Assembly (NCBI RefSeq): GCF_050873445.1
Contig: NZ_JBNMIU010000033.1
Span: forward strand, 1-24,599
Reading direction: 5' to 3'
Length of the DNA stretch: 24,599 nucleotides
Source: Acidaminococcus sp050873445
Lineage (GTDB): Bacteria > Bacillota > Negativicutes > Acidaminococcales > Acidaminococcaceae
Position 1 is the stretch's first letter, and each line of letters begins with the position of its first letter. The notes below the pieces were generated by a model that saw nothing but the letters and a program-made list of their open reading frames with translations, was not told the origin of the DNA and searched no databases. Both the position numbers and the translations under genes were made by a program. Positions 13,369 to 21,119 of this stretch are shown here, one piece after another.

Positions 13369-15535
13369 ACACCCCTTTCAGCGACAGCCCGATCCGTCCC
13401 CGTTTTTCGTCCACGCTGATGACTTTCACCTGTACCACATCCCCCACGCTCATCACATCCAGGGGATGCTTGATCCGCCGGTTGCTCATTTCAGAAATAT
13501 GGATGAGTCCGGCGGTTTTGATGCCGATATCCACGAAGGCCCCGAAATCCGTCACGTTCCGGATGGTGCCCCGCATAACGCTCCCCACTTTAAGGTCCGA
13601 CAGCTTCACGATGTTCTGCCGGGTAAGCGGTGCCGGCAGATCCTCCCGGGGATCCCGCCCGGGGCTCACCAGGGCATCCAGGATGTCATGCACCGTGGGC
13701 AACCCGGCATCCAGCTCTTTCGCTATTTTCGTCTCGTCCACCAGCTTCCGTTTGGATGCCAGGAGCGCCAGCTTGTCCTTATCTTTCAGGTCCTTCACCG
13801 CAAAGCCCATTTTGTCCAGCAGGACCTCCGCCAGCCTGTAAGATTCCGGATGCACCGGCGTGGCATCCAGAGGACTCTTCCCGTCCAGGATCCGCAGGAA
13901 TCCGGCGCACTGGGTAAAAGCCGCCGGACCCAGCCGGGGCACCTTCAGCAGCTGCCGCCGCCCGGTGAATTTCCCGTTTTCGTTCCGGTAGGCCACGATA
14001 TTCCTGGCCGTACCGGCCGTGATGCCGGCCACATGGGACAGCAGCGCAGGAGAGGCCGTGTTCAGATCCACTCCCACATGATTCACCGCCATTTCCACCA
14101 CCCCGTCCAGGGTCCCGGTAAGGACTTTCTGGTCCACATCATGCTGATACTGCCCCACCCCAATGGCCTGAGGATCGATTTTCACCAGTTCCGCCAGAGG
14201 GTCCTGCACCCGCCGGGCCATGGATACAGCTCCCCGGATGGTCACGTCATACTCCGGCAGTTCCTCTTTGGCCAGTTTGGAAGCCGAATACACCGAAGCC
14301 CCGGCCTCATTGGTAATCAGGTAATGCACATCCCGCAGGTGGTGCTGCTGGATCAGCTGAGCCGCAAACTGCTCGGTTTCGTAGGATGCCGTGCCGTTGC
14401 CGATGGAAAGCAGGGTCACATGATGCTTTTGGATCATATCCAGAATGGTTGCCTCTGCCCGCTTTTTCTGCCCCTCGCTCTGGGTCACCTGGATCACTCC
14501 ATGGTCCACCACCTGACCGGTAGGATCCACCACGGCCACCTTACAGCCAGTGCGGTAACCCGGGTCCAGTCCCATGACCGTACGTCCCGCCAGAGGCGCC
14601 TGGAGCAGCAGCTGCCGCAGATTGGCCCCGAATACCTTAATGGCCTGGGCTTCGGCATTTTCCGTCAGAGTACGGCGGATTTCCCGTTCCAGGGCCGGGA
14701 ACAGCAGCCGTTTCCAGCTGTCCGCCAGAGCCAGTTCCAGCTGTTCCTGATAAATGGACCGGCGATGGAGGAACCGGCGATGCAGCAGCTGCAGGGCACG
14801 TTCCTCCTCCCACTGCAGATGGACCTTCAGGCAGCCTTTCTTTTCGCCCCGGTTGATGGCCAGTACCCGGTGGGAAGGCAGGGTCCGCACAGGCTCCTGG
14901 TAGTCCTGATACATCAGGAAGGTCTGGGCTTCATCGGCATCCTTTACCAATTCTGTCTGCAGCACCCCGTAATTCCACATTTTCTGCCGCAGATCTTTCC
15001 GCAGATCCGCATCTTCGGAAACCATTTCCGCCACAATATCCCGGGCTCCTTCCAGGGCCATTTCCGGCGTCTCCACGCCCTTTTCCGGAGCCACATAGGA
15101 TCGGGCCGCCTCCAGGGCTGTACCATGGTTCTCCCGCTGCAGCAGGAAGGCATTGGCCAGGGGTTCCAGGCCTTTTTCCCGTGCCTGCTGTGCTCTTGTC
15201 CGCCGTTTTTGCTTATAGGGCAGGTACAGGTCTTCCAGCTCCGTCAGTTTCTGGGCTTTTTCGATGGCCTGGCGCAGGGCCGGTGTCAGTTTTCCCTGTT
15301 CGTCGATCTTGGCCAGGATTTCCTCCTGGCGCTTTACCAGGTTCCGCAGGGTAGTCAGCCGCTCCTCGACAGTCCGGATCTGTTCGTCCTCCAGAGAACC
15401 GGTGACCTCTTTCCGGTACCGGGCGATGAAGGGGACAGTATTCCCCCCGTCCAGCAGTCCTATGGTCTTTTCCACCTGCCAGGGCTTGCAGCCCAGTTCC
15501 CCGGCGATCAGCGGTGCAATATCAGTTTGTTTCAT
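13367..15535 (-). CDS. tex: Tex-family RNA-binding protein (transcription accessory factor)
   Basis: 722 residues, the usual Tex length. A cytoplasmic nucleic-acid-binding protein linked to transcription and RNA turnover. Order of domains: helical N-terminal Tex region (about 1-190); YqgF/RNase H-like domain starting near GRTVMGLDPGYRTGCKVAVV; helix-hairpin-helix pair (VGVDLNTASPALLSHVAGI and following); C-terminal S1 domain (about 645-722, VGSVMRGTIRNVTDFGAFVD). The ATG at 15535 has AAAGGAG six bases upstream; extension to 15613 would run through the preceding terminator. It is separated from the upstream ECF operon by that terminator, so it is a separate unit. Confidence 0.95.
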   Translation of the reverse strand: MKQTDIAPLIAGELGCKPWQVEKTIGLLDGGNTVPFIARYRKEVTGSLEDEQIRTVEERLTTLRNLVKRQEEILAKIDEQGKLTPALRQAIEKAQKLTELEDLYLPYKQKRRTRAQQAREKGLEPLANAFLLQRENHGTALEAARSYVAPEKGVETPEMALEGARDIVAEMVSEDADLRKDLRQKMWNYGVLQTELVKDADEAQTFLMYQDYQEPVRTLPSHRVLAINRGEKKGCLKVHLQWEEERALQLLHRRFLHRRSIYQEQLELALADSWKRLLFPALEREIRRTLTENAEAQAIKVFGANLRQLLLQAPLAGRTVMGLDPGYRTGCKVAVVDPTGQVVDHGVIQVTQSEGQKKRAEATILDMIQKHHVTLLSIGNGTASYETEQFAAQLIQQHHLRDVHYLITNEAGASVYSASKLAKEELPEYDVTIRGAVSMARRVQDPLAELVKIDPQAIGVGQYQHDVDQKVLTGTLDGVVEMAVNHVGVDLNTASPALLSHVAGITAGTARNIVAYRNENGKFTGRRQLLKVPRLGPAAFTQCAGFLRILDGKSPLDATPVHPESYRLAEVLLDKMGFAVKDLKDKDKLALLASKRKLVDETKIAKELDAGLPTVHDILDALVSPGRDPREDLPAPLTRQNIVKLSDLKVGSVMRGTIRNVTDFGAFVDIGIKTAGLIHISEMSNRRIKHPLDVMSVGDVVQVKVISVDEKRGRIGLSLKGV

Positions 15536-15559
15536 ATCGTTCTCCTTTGAAAAAAGGTG

Positions 15560-15602
15560 TGAAAAAAATACAGGAACTGTGAAAGATGATTTCACAGCTC
15601 CT
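15560..15602 (-). terminator. Terminator of the ECF transporter operon
   Basis: AGGAGCTGTGAAA (15602-15590) pairs with TTTCACAGTTCCT (15584-15572). The one non-Watson-Crick position is G-U on the minus-strand RNA but A-C on the plus strand, so it is built for minus-strand transcripts. GTATTTTTTT follows. It shares the TGTGA/TCACA core. Confidence 0.85.
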
Positions 15603-15629
15603 TTCTGGCTCACAGCCGCTCCACGGCTC

Positions 15630-16298
15630 CTAAATATGCTTCACCCAGATGGGATACGTACTCAATATGATGATCAGCAGCAGGATCACATAATCCCCTG
15701 CGTTCAGCCGCATAGGCCGCCGGTTTTTATAGGTATTGGGCCCGAACCCCTTCAGTTCCATGGAAAGGGCCAGGGTATCCGACTTGGCCACTGCCCGCAT
15801 CACCAGCGGCTTCACCACCGCCAGATACGCGTACAGCCGTTTGAAGGCATTGCCCCGGTTGGAATACCCCCGGCAGGACTGGGCATCCAGGGTAATGGCC
15901 GAATCGGACAGGAAGTCCGGCACGAACCGCAGGGCCGTGGTCAGCATGAAGGCGTATTCATAGGGCATATGGAATTTTTCCACCAGGGCCTGAGCAATGT
16001 CCTGGATCCGGGTGGAAGCCAGCAGACACAGAAATGCCGTCGTCATGACGAACATCCGCAGCCCGCCGGCCAGTGCCGCATAAAGAGGTGACCCGAACAG
16101 CAGCTGCAGCACCACCATCATCCCGGTGAATACAGTCAGAGTCCCGATAGCCGCCATGGTCATCCGGTCCCTCTTGATGTACAGCAGGATCACCAGTTCC
16201 AGGGCCAGGATCGTGGCCACTGCCGGTACCGGCAGCAAAAACACCCAGGCTGTTACCGCCAGTACCAGGATCAGTTTCGTAAAAGCGGTCAGCTTCAT
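15630..16298 (-). CDS. ECF transporter transmembrane component EcfT
   Basis: 222 residues, the scaffold subunit that couples the two ATPases to the substrate-binding S component. About five hydrophobic helices, with the cytoplasmic coupling region carrying the two family motifs in altered form: SCRGYSNRG (normally ARG) and SMELKGFGP (normally MEARGFG). The ATG at 16298 overlaps the upstream ATPase stop as ATGA, so translation is coupled. It is the last gene of the four-gene operon, followed by a terminator. Confidence 0.9.
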   Translation of the reverse strand: MKLTAFTKLILVLAVTAWVFLLPVPAVATILALELVILLYIKRDRMTMAAIGTLTVFTGMMVVLQLLFGSPLYAALAGGLRMFVMTTAFLCLLASTRIQDIAQALVEKFHMPYEYAFMLTTALRFVPDFLSDSAITLDAQSCRGYSNRGNAFKRLYAYLAVVKPLVMRAVAKSDTLALSMELKGFGPNTYKNRRPMRLNAGDYVILLLIIILSTYPIWVKHI

Positions 16299-17113
16299 GC
16301 CTTGCCACCTTCTTTCTCTTTCTTCAGTTCCAACTGGTCACACAGGGCTTCCGGACTGTCCGCTTCCACTCCGAACAGTGCTCCCAGCCGGGCCAGTACC
16401 GGCTGCTTCAGTCCCCATTTCTCAATGGGCCGCTTGCCGTCGAACAGTTCCTTCGTACGGCCGTCGTACACCAGCTTCCCGTCATGGAGGACCAGGGAAT
16501 GCGTGGTATACTTCCGTGCGATTTCCATATCATGAGTGATCAAAATCAGAGTAATGTGCTTTTCCGTCTGCAGTTTGGACAGGTAGTTCATCATATGGAG
16601 TTTTTCCTGTTCATCCTGCCCGTTGGTGATTTCGTCCAGGATCAGCGTCCGGGGCTGCAGAGCCAGGGCCACCGCTACCCCCAGCCGCCGTTTCTGTCCA
16701 AAGGAAAGCCCACGGGGATACTGATCCAGATAGGGAGTCAGTCCCATGGCTTCCACAGCCTCCCTTACCTGTTTGTCCAGGTCCGCTTTGGGCATCTTCC
16801 GGTTCTGCAGGCCATAGGCCACTTCATCATATACCGTATCTCCCAAAAGCTGCAGATCCGGATTCTGGAACACATATCCCACCTTGTCCGTCAAATCTGC
16901 CGGTTCGCAGTCCACAATGTCCACGCCGTTCACCAGCACCTGTCCGCTGCGGGGGTGGCTCAGCGCCATAAGCAGCCGGCTCAGGGTGGTTTTGCCGCTG
17001 CCGTTATGCCCCAGCAGGGCTACCGCTTCTCCATCTTCCACCTTGCACTGGATGTCCTGCAGCACGGGCACTCCTCTGCGATAGGCGAAGTTCACTTCTT
17101 TTGCTTCTATCAT
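16295..17113 (-). CDS. ECF transporter ATPase (first type), atypical signature
   Basis: 272 residues. ABC ATPase of an energy-coupling-factor importer. Walker A GHNGSGKT (35-42), Q-loop VFQNPD (Gln83), signature LSFGQ (136-140) instead of LSGGQ, Walker B LILDE (157-161) followed by ITNGQDE where most have PTxGLD. The switch histidine is in LITHD. Walker and catalytic residues are intact, so activity is expected. ATGA overlaps couple it to both the preceding ATPase gene and the following EcfT gene. Confidence 0.92.
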   Translation of the reverse strand: MIEAKEVNFAYRRGVPVLQDIQCKVEDGEAVALLGHNGSGKTTLSRLLMALSHPRSGQVLVNGVDIVDCEPADLTDKVGYVFQNPDLQLLGDTVYDEVAYGLQNRKMPKADLDKQVREAVEAMGLTPYLDQYPRGLSFGQKRRLGVAVALALQPRTLILDEITNGQDEQEKLHMMNYLSKLQTEKHITLILITHDMEIARKYTTHSLVLHDGKLVYDGRTKELFDGKRPIEKWGLKQPVLARLGALFGVEADSPEALCDQLELKKEKEGGKA

Positions 17114-17970
17114 GCCTTGCCTCCCTGGAAATTCCGGGTCAGTTCCTCTTCCGCCTCGTCCTCACTGCGCCAGTTCCCCAGCTGGCAGTGGAATTTTTCT
17201 TCCAGTCCCAGCTTTACCAGCCACAGTTCCGGCAGGTTTTCCCGCAGGTCTTCCTGTTGGAATGCATCCCGGGCCGCCTGTTCGAAAGGCCCCTGTACCC
17301 GGGCTTCGCCGTCGCTGATCAGCACCAGATCCGTCATGTAGGGCAGCAGGTAGTTCAGGTCGTGCTCCACCACCACTACGGTCATGTTGTGCTGTTTGTA
17401 GATCTGATACAGCAGGGCATAAAGGGACCTGGCTCCGTCCGGATCCAGCGCCGATACCGGTTCGTCCAAGATCAGCACTTCCGGCTGACAGGCCAGCACC
17501 GAAGCCAGCAGCAGCCGCTGCCGCTGGCCTCCGGACAGTTCGTCCAGCTGGTAGCTTTCCCGGCCGGGCAGACCCACATCCGCCAGGGCCTGACTCACCC
17601 GCTGGTCCACTTCGTCCGGCGAGAAGCCATGGTTCAGCAGGCCGAAGGCGATTTCCTCCCCGGCCGTCAGGGACACCATCTGGCTTTCGTAATCATCCAT
17701 CATAATGCCCACCCGCATGGCGATTTCCGAAATTTTCTTTCCTTTGATGTCTTCGCCCAGCACTTCCACCTTGCCCTGGTACCGCCCTCCGTAATAAAAA
17801 GGTACGATACCCGTCATGGCCTTGCACAAAGTGGTCTTGCCAGCGCCGCTGGGTCCAGCAATAGCTGTGAAGCTGCCTTTCTGGATATCCAGGTTGATGT
17901 CCTTCAGTACCAGTTCACTGTTCAGGTAGGCAAAATAAAAATCCGAAATCCGGATGGCACTTTCACTCAT
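17110..17970 (-). CDS. ECF transporter ATPase (second type)
   Basis: 286 residues. ABC ATPase, canonical: Walker A GPSGAGKT (39-46), LSGGQ (145-149), Walker B LILDEP (166-171), switch His in VVEHD. An acidic C-terminal extension ends RNFQGGKA. The ATG at 17970 has GGAGG upstream and overlaps the end of the S-component gene by eight bases; a longer reading to 17991 would include that ribosome binding site. With its neighbour it would form the heterodimeric ATPase of the importer. Confidence 0.93.
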   Translation of the reverse strand: MSESAIRISDFYFAYLNSELVLKDINLDIQKGSFTAIAGPSGAGKTTLCKAMTGIVPFYYGGRYQGKVEVLGEDIKGKKISEIAMRVGIMMDDYESQMVSLTAGEEIAFGLLNHGFSPDEVDQRVSQALADVGLPGRESYQLDELSGGQRQRLLLASVLACQPEVLILDEPVSALDPDGARSLYALLYQIYKQHNMTVVVVEHDLNYLLPYMTDLVLISDGEARVQGPFEQAARDAFQQEDLRENLPELWLVKLGLEEKFHCQLGNWRSEDEAEEELTRNFQGGKA

Positions 17971-18532
17971 GGTGTTTTCCCTCCGTTGCATAGAAAATCT
18001 TCCGCACCGGGCTGAACAGCACCTGGGTCACCACACCGTTCAGTGCTCCCACAGTGAACACCACCGGCAGCATGGCATGAGTCCAGACGGCAAGCGGCAG
18101 CCCCAGCACCAGTTTCAGGATGTAGGTGAATACGGCGCCGCTGACACTGGTGGCCACAAATCCCACGATGAAGGGTTTCACCTTCAAATTCTCCAGGTGG
18201 GTCAGGGCGAAGGCTTTCACCAGGATGCAGGCCGTCAAGGCCCCGCCCACCTCACTGGCGATGTTCCCCAGGGGGAAAGCCGATTTGGAGGAGGGGATCA
18301 GGGTCAGCCCGGCCACGAACCCGATGCCCAGCGCCCGGGTCAGCCCCGGCTTCGTCAGACAGATGGTAATGGAATACATGGCGATGGTCCAGTTGGGAGT
18401 GACCCCGCCCACATTGGGGCTGATGGTATGGAGGATGACACCGATGGCCAGCAGCAGGGCCGTTATGGCCACCCAGCGATGGGTGTCCCGGGCTGCTTCC
18501 ACGGTAATCAGATCCGGAATCGGTTTGTCCAT
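17963..18532 (-). CDS. ECF transporter substrate-binding (S) component, substrate unknown
   Basis: 189 residues with about five or six membrane helices, first in the operon before two ATPases and EcfT. This complete set with its own S subunit marks a group I ECF importer. The stretch VILHTISPNVGGVTPNW is loosely like S components of the tryptophan (TrpP) or vitamin type, but I cannot assign the substrate. The ATG at 18532 follows AAAGGAG by ten bases; a TTG at 18556 would have the ribosome binding site inside the gene. A strong promoter lies just upstream and no riboswitch is visible, so control may be by the TetR protein encoded next door. Confidence 0.82.
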   Translation of the reverse strand: MDKPIPDLITVEAARDTHRWVAITALLLAIGVILHTISPNVGGVTPNWTIAMYSITICLTKPGLTRALGIGFVAGLTLIPSSKSAFPLGNIASEVGGALTACILVKAFALTHLENLKVKPFIVGFVATSVSGAVFTYILKLVLGLPLAVWTHAMLPVVFTVGALNGVVTQVLFSPVRKIFYATEGKHHE

Positions 18533-18568
18533 GATTGCTATACTCCTTTGTTGCAAATGTATGAATAT

Positions 18569-18597
18569 AGTTTAGGAGGCAATTCCACGACTGTCAA
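18569..18597 (-). promoter_or_regulatory. Promoter of the ECF operon
   Basis: TTGACA (18597-18592), 17 bases, TAAACT (18574-18569), 37 bases before the S-component ATG. Confidence 0.75.
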
Positions 18598-18611
18598 GCA
18601 AAAGAGGGCAT

Positions 18612-18641
18612 AAAAAAAGCTGTGACAGGCAAATCACAGCT
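18612..18641 (-). terminator. Terminator of the TetR gene upstream of the ECF operon
   Basis: AGCTGTGA (18641-18634) pairs with TCACAGCT (18625-18618), followed by seven T. The TGA stop of the gene is the end of the left arm. Confidence 0.88.
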
Positions 18642-19335
18642 CCGCAAATATCTGCTGGCTCACGGCCAGCATTTTATTTTTCTGGGTTTCCAGCTCCACC
18701 AGCAGCAGATCGATCTTGTCCCGGGGAACATCGAAGATTTGCAAGGCTTGGGTCAGGCACAGTTTTTTCAGATTGTCCCGGGGGAACAGGTATCTGAACT
18801 CATGGCTCAGGATGTATCCGCTCATGGACGCCCGCACCAGCAGGATCCGTTCATAACACTCCTGCAGGGTGAACTTCCGGGCAAAAGTCAGATGGGCATA
18901 GGAAGCATGCCGGTCCACCAGGATTTCAAACAGAGATGGCGTGGTGTACATGGTCTTGTAGATGCTGCACAGCATGGCGCTGTGCTCCACGGCTTCCAGA
19001 GCAATGGCCAGCGGCATGATGTACTGGTACAGAGCCAGCATCTCTCTGGCGTCCTTTTTCAGCAGGATTTCCGAAGGCTGCAGTTCCTCCTCCAGGATTT
19101 CCTGGGCCCGTTCCATGAATCTTTCCGTGATCCCGGCCAGGATATCGTCCTTGGACTTGTAGAGCCGCCGGATTTCCGTAGGACTGATGCCGGACAGTTC
19201 ACTGATCCGCGACAGTGTAGTCCGTTGATAGCCCACTTCCCGCAGCAGGTTGTTTACCGTATGCAGGATTTTTTCCTGCATCAGCTGCTGTTTTGGAGTC
19301 TCGTCCGTCCATGTTGTTTTTCTGTTCCTGCCCAT
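18634..19335 (-). CDS. TetR-family transcriptional regulator next to the ECF operon
   Basis: 233 residues. An N-terminal TetR DNA-binding domain (about 18-65) with helix-turn-helix TTLSRISELSGISPTEIRRLYKS, followed by a long helical C-terminal region of unknown ligand. The ATG at 19335 follows GGAG by eight bases. It has its own promoter and its own terminator, and directly precedes the ECF transporter operon in the same direction. That makes the operon a candidate target, but no shared operator is obvious by eye. Confidence 0.88.
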   Translation of the reverse strand: MGRNRKTTWTDETPKQQLMQEKILHTVNNLLREVGYQRTTLSRISELSGISPTEIRRLYKSKDDILAGITERFMERAQEILEEELQPSEILLKKDAREMLALYQYIMPLAIALEAVEHSAMLCSIYKTMYTTPSLFEILVDRHASYAHLTFARKFTLQECYERILLVRASMSGYILSHEFRYLFPRDNLKKLCLTQALQIFDVPRDKIDLLLVELETQKNKMLAVSQQIFAEL

Positions 19336-19367
19336 CCTGCTCGCTCCAATCTGACGAATTCTTTAGT

Positions 19368-19396
19368 AGTGTACCATACCCCCATCCCCCATTCAA
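19368..19396 (-). promoter_or_regulatory. Promoter of the TetR gene
   Basis: TTGAAT (19396-19391), 17 bases, TACACT (19373-19368), 33 bases before the ATG. Confidence 0.65.
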
Positions 19397-19493
19397 TGTA
19401 CCCTGGAAAAGTTCATCTTTTTATCATAGTAGGTTTGTGTCCCTCCTGTAAACTCACGGATTTTTAAGTGACTGTCCAGTCAGTCCTTATACA

Positions 19494-19530
19494 AAAATAA
19501 CCCCTGCCGGGTTCTCCGACAGGGATTATT
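19494..19530 (-). terminator. Terminator of the Hsp20 gene
   Basis: AATAATCCCTGTCGG (19530-19516) pairs with CCGGCAGGGGTTATT (19511-19497) over 15 positions, with wobble pairs that fit only the minus-strand RNA; a T run follows. Confidence 0.9.
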
Positions 19531-19538
19531 GCAGGCCA

Positions 19539-19982
19539 TCAGCCTTCGATGGCAATATATTTCCTGTTGTCCACTTTCTGGGCTTCCTTCTTGGGTACGC
19601 TGAGTTCCAGGATCCCGTTTTCGTATTTGGCCTTCACATCATTTTCGGTGACACCTTCACCCACATAGAAGCTCCGGGCGCACTGACCAAAAGTACGTTC
19701 ACGACGGATGTATTGGCCCTTCTTGTCCTTTTCGTCCTTATCCACACCCTTGCTGGCGCTGATAGTCAGATACCCGTTCTGCAGCTGTGCATGGATTTCA
19801 TCTTTCTTGAAGCCCGGCAGATCGATATCCAGTTCATAGTGGTCGCCCACATCCTGCACATCGGTCTTCATCATATTTCTGGCATGTTTCCCGTACAGAG
19901 GATTCCGCACAGAGAATACGTCATCAAAGTCATCCATCAGATCATCAAACACATTATCATTGAAAACAGCAGGCAGTAACAT
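19539..19982 (-). CDS. Hsp20/alpha-crystallin small heat-shock protein
   Basis: 147 residues. An ATP-independent holdase that binds unfolding proteins in the cytoplasm. The alpha-crystallin domain covers about 38-132 with LDIDLPGFKKDEI and GILELSVPK (123-131); the C-terminal IxI motif is IAI (143-145), needed for assembly of oligomers. The ATG at 19982 follows GGAGG by eight bases; the longer reading to 19997 starts upstream of that site. Transcription is from a promoter covered by a CIRCE element, so HrcA repression is expected. The leader of about 115 bases holds several small hairpins. Confidence 0.94.
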   Translation of the reverse strand: MLLPAVFNDNVFDDLMDDFDDVFSVRNPLYGKHARNMMKTDVQDVGDHYELDIDLPGFKKDEIHAQLQNGYLTISASKGVDKDEKDKKGQYIRRERTFGQCARSFYVGEGVTENDVKAKYENGILELSVPKKEAQKVDNRKYIAIEG

Positions 19983-20100
19983 AAGCCATTCCTCCATTCA
20001 ATCTTGGCCTTGAAGGTCAGCTTTTGAGACTACCGAAAGGCTTTCGGATTCCCGGGGTTCCGCAGAGGAACCCTTCTGAGGGTCTTTCCTTCGTCCGACT
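19983..20100 (-). promoter_or_regulatory. Structured 5' leader of the Hsp20 gene
   Basis: On the minus strand GGGTTCC / GGAACCC and CCGAAAG / CTTTCGG make two stable hairpins. A weak stem (AAGGCCA with TGGCTT, one bulge) places the GGAGG in its loop. Small heat-shock genes often carry RNA thermometers, but this does not match the ROSE or fourU patterns closely. Confidence 0.3.
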
Positions 20101-20103
20101 ATT

Positions 20104-20146
20104 ATACTAGCACATGTTGTTAGCACTGTCAAGTGTCGAGTGCTAA
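20104..20146 (-). promoter_or_regulatory. CIRCE element (HrcA operator) over the Hsp20 promoter
   Basis: TTAGCACTG-N9-GAGTGCTAA (20120-20146) matches the CIRCE inverted repeat with one mismatch in the arms. It overlaps the -35 of a good minus-strand promoter, TTGACA (20132-20127), 17 bases, TAGTAT (20109-20104). HrcA binding here would block transcription until heat or misfolding stress. Confidence 0.93.
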
Positions 20147-20170
20147 AAAGTCAAATATTTTTTGACTTTT
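20146..20170 (-). terminator. Weak AT-rich terminator of the C39-like gene
   Basis: AAAAGTCAAA (20146-20155) and TTTGACTTTT (20161-20170) are a 10-bp perfect inverted repeat with a T run on either side, starting in the stop codon of the C39-like gene and touching the CIRCE element. Confidence 0.55.
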
Positions 20171-20978
20171 ATGGTTTGGCCGGCGAAACAATCAGGAACA
20201 GGTTATGATTCCCTCCTTCTTTCTCCGGGAACTGGCCATACATATCGAAGGTGGAAAAGAACCGGGCTGCCGGAATGATGCCGTACCCGTCCTGGTCATG
20301 GTCCGTGGTATCATAGGGATCCGCCACGATCAGCACATCATCCTGGATATCTGCTGTACCCATATCATCGTAGCCGATGATTACCTGCCAGTGGCCGCCC
20401 CAGTCGATCCAGCCGATCAGGATGGGTTTACCGGCTTTCAGCGCAGCCTTGATGTCCTCCGGCCCAAAGGCCTTCCCCGCTTTGGCATAATCCTCTGTGG
20501 TCACCAGATCAAAACCGCCCACTTTCCGAAACATATCCTTCATCTGTTCCAGGGTGGTACCCGGATACCCATTAGGGAAGCCAGGCACCTGCACATCCTT
20601 CAAAGGATGACGCAGATCCGCCAGCTTCTGTTCCGTCCAGTCCTTCTGCCGACCATACCAGTTCAGTACCATCAGCGCCGAAGCCGGACCGCAGGACCAT
20701 TCACTGGACTGCTGGAGCGTCTTGAAACAGGGCAGGATGGTCAACGAACCTTTGGAATGCATATGATAGAAATCTGGATGGGCATAGTAGGGGGATTTCT
20801 TGTGATCCAGTTTCCGTTCGATGGAAACAGCTCCCTGATCCTGGGTGATTTTCTCCACCCCGGTGATTTTCATATCATCCATAAAGTTATTCTGCTGCAC
20901 CGCCAGTGCCGGCAAAGTCATACTCCCCGCCAAAAGCCCGGTGAATACCGCTGCAGCCATTTTTTTACCAAAAATCAT
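20169..20978 (-). CDS. Secreted C39-like (papain-fold) peptidase-family protein
   Basis: 269 residues. A signal peptide covers residues 1 to about 26 (basic start, hydrophobic core, ALA before VQQ), so the protein is exported. The mature part has the C39-like triad pattern: Cys96 in SSEWSCGPASALMVLNWYG, His196 in WGGHWQVIIGYDD, Asp220 in VADPYD. Just after it, DHDQDGYG (226-233) resembles a calcium-binding EF-hand loop. The family contains bacteriocin leader peptidases, but no ABC transporter is attached here, so the substrate is unknown. The ATG at 20978 has GAGGTGA upstream; the longer reading begins at a TTG before it. It is divergent from the 114-residue protein gene. Confidence 0.82.
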   Translation of the reverse strand: MIFGKKMAAAVFTGLLAGSMTLPALAVQQNNFMDDMKITGVEKITQDQGAVSIERKLDHKKSPYYAHPDFYHMHSKGSLTILPCFKTLQQSSEWSCGPASALMVLNWYGRQKDWTEQKLADLRHPLKDVQVPGFPNGYPGTTLEQMKDMFRKVGGFDLVTTEDYAKAGKAFGPEDIKAALKAGKPILIGWIDWGGHWQVIIGYDDMGTADIQDDVLIVADPYDTTDHDQDGYGIIPAARFFSTFDMYGQFPEKEGGNHNLFLIVSPAKP

Positions 20979-21019
20979 ACCATTCACCTCATTTGTCAAT
21001 CGTAGCCATGGAACACAGG

Positions 21020-21041
21020 AATGAAATCCTGTTTCATTATA
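21020..21041 (-). promoter_or_regulatory. -10 box and palindrome upstream of the C39-like gene
   Basis: TATAAT (21041-21036) reads toward the C39-like gene. The perfect inverted repeat AATGAAA-TCCTG-TTTCATT (21020-21038) overlaps its downstream edge, at the expected transcription start, as a repressor site would. No clear -35 is present. Confidence 0.45.
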
Positions 21042-21075
21042 TCAAAAAATCCTGCCTTTTTTCCGGCAAAGGTGC

Positions 21076-21081
21076 TATAAT
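21076..21081 (+). promoter_or_regulatory. -10 box upstream of the 114-residue protein gene
   Basis: A perfect TATAAT lies 38 bases before the ATG; the -35 is not convincing. Confidence 0.45.
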
Positions 21082-21119
21082 ATAGTTGTAATAAATTAAG
21101 TTACAGGAGGATGATTCCC

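Noticed and set aside
15572..15602. TGTGA...TCACA resembling a CRP operator
   Set aside because: Spacing between half sites varies (8-9 bases and more, not 6), the sites lie after genes rather than at promoters, and T runs follow, so they fit terminators.
15535..15613. Upstream extension of tex
   Set aside because: The extra codons cross the ECF operon terminator, and the AAAGGAG before 15535 fixes the start.
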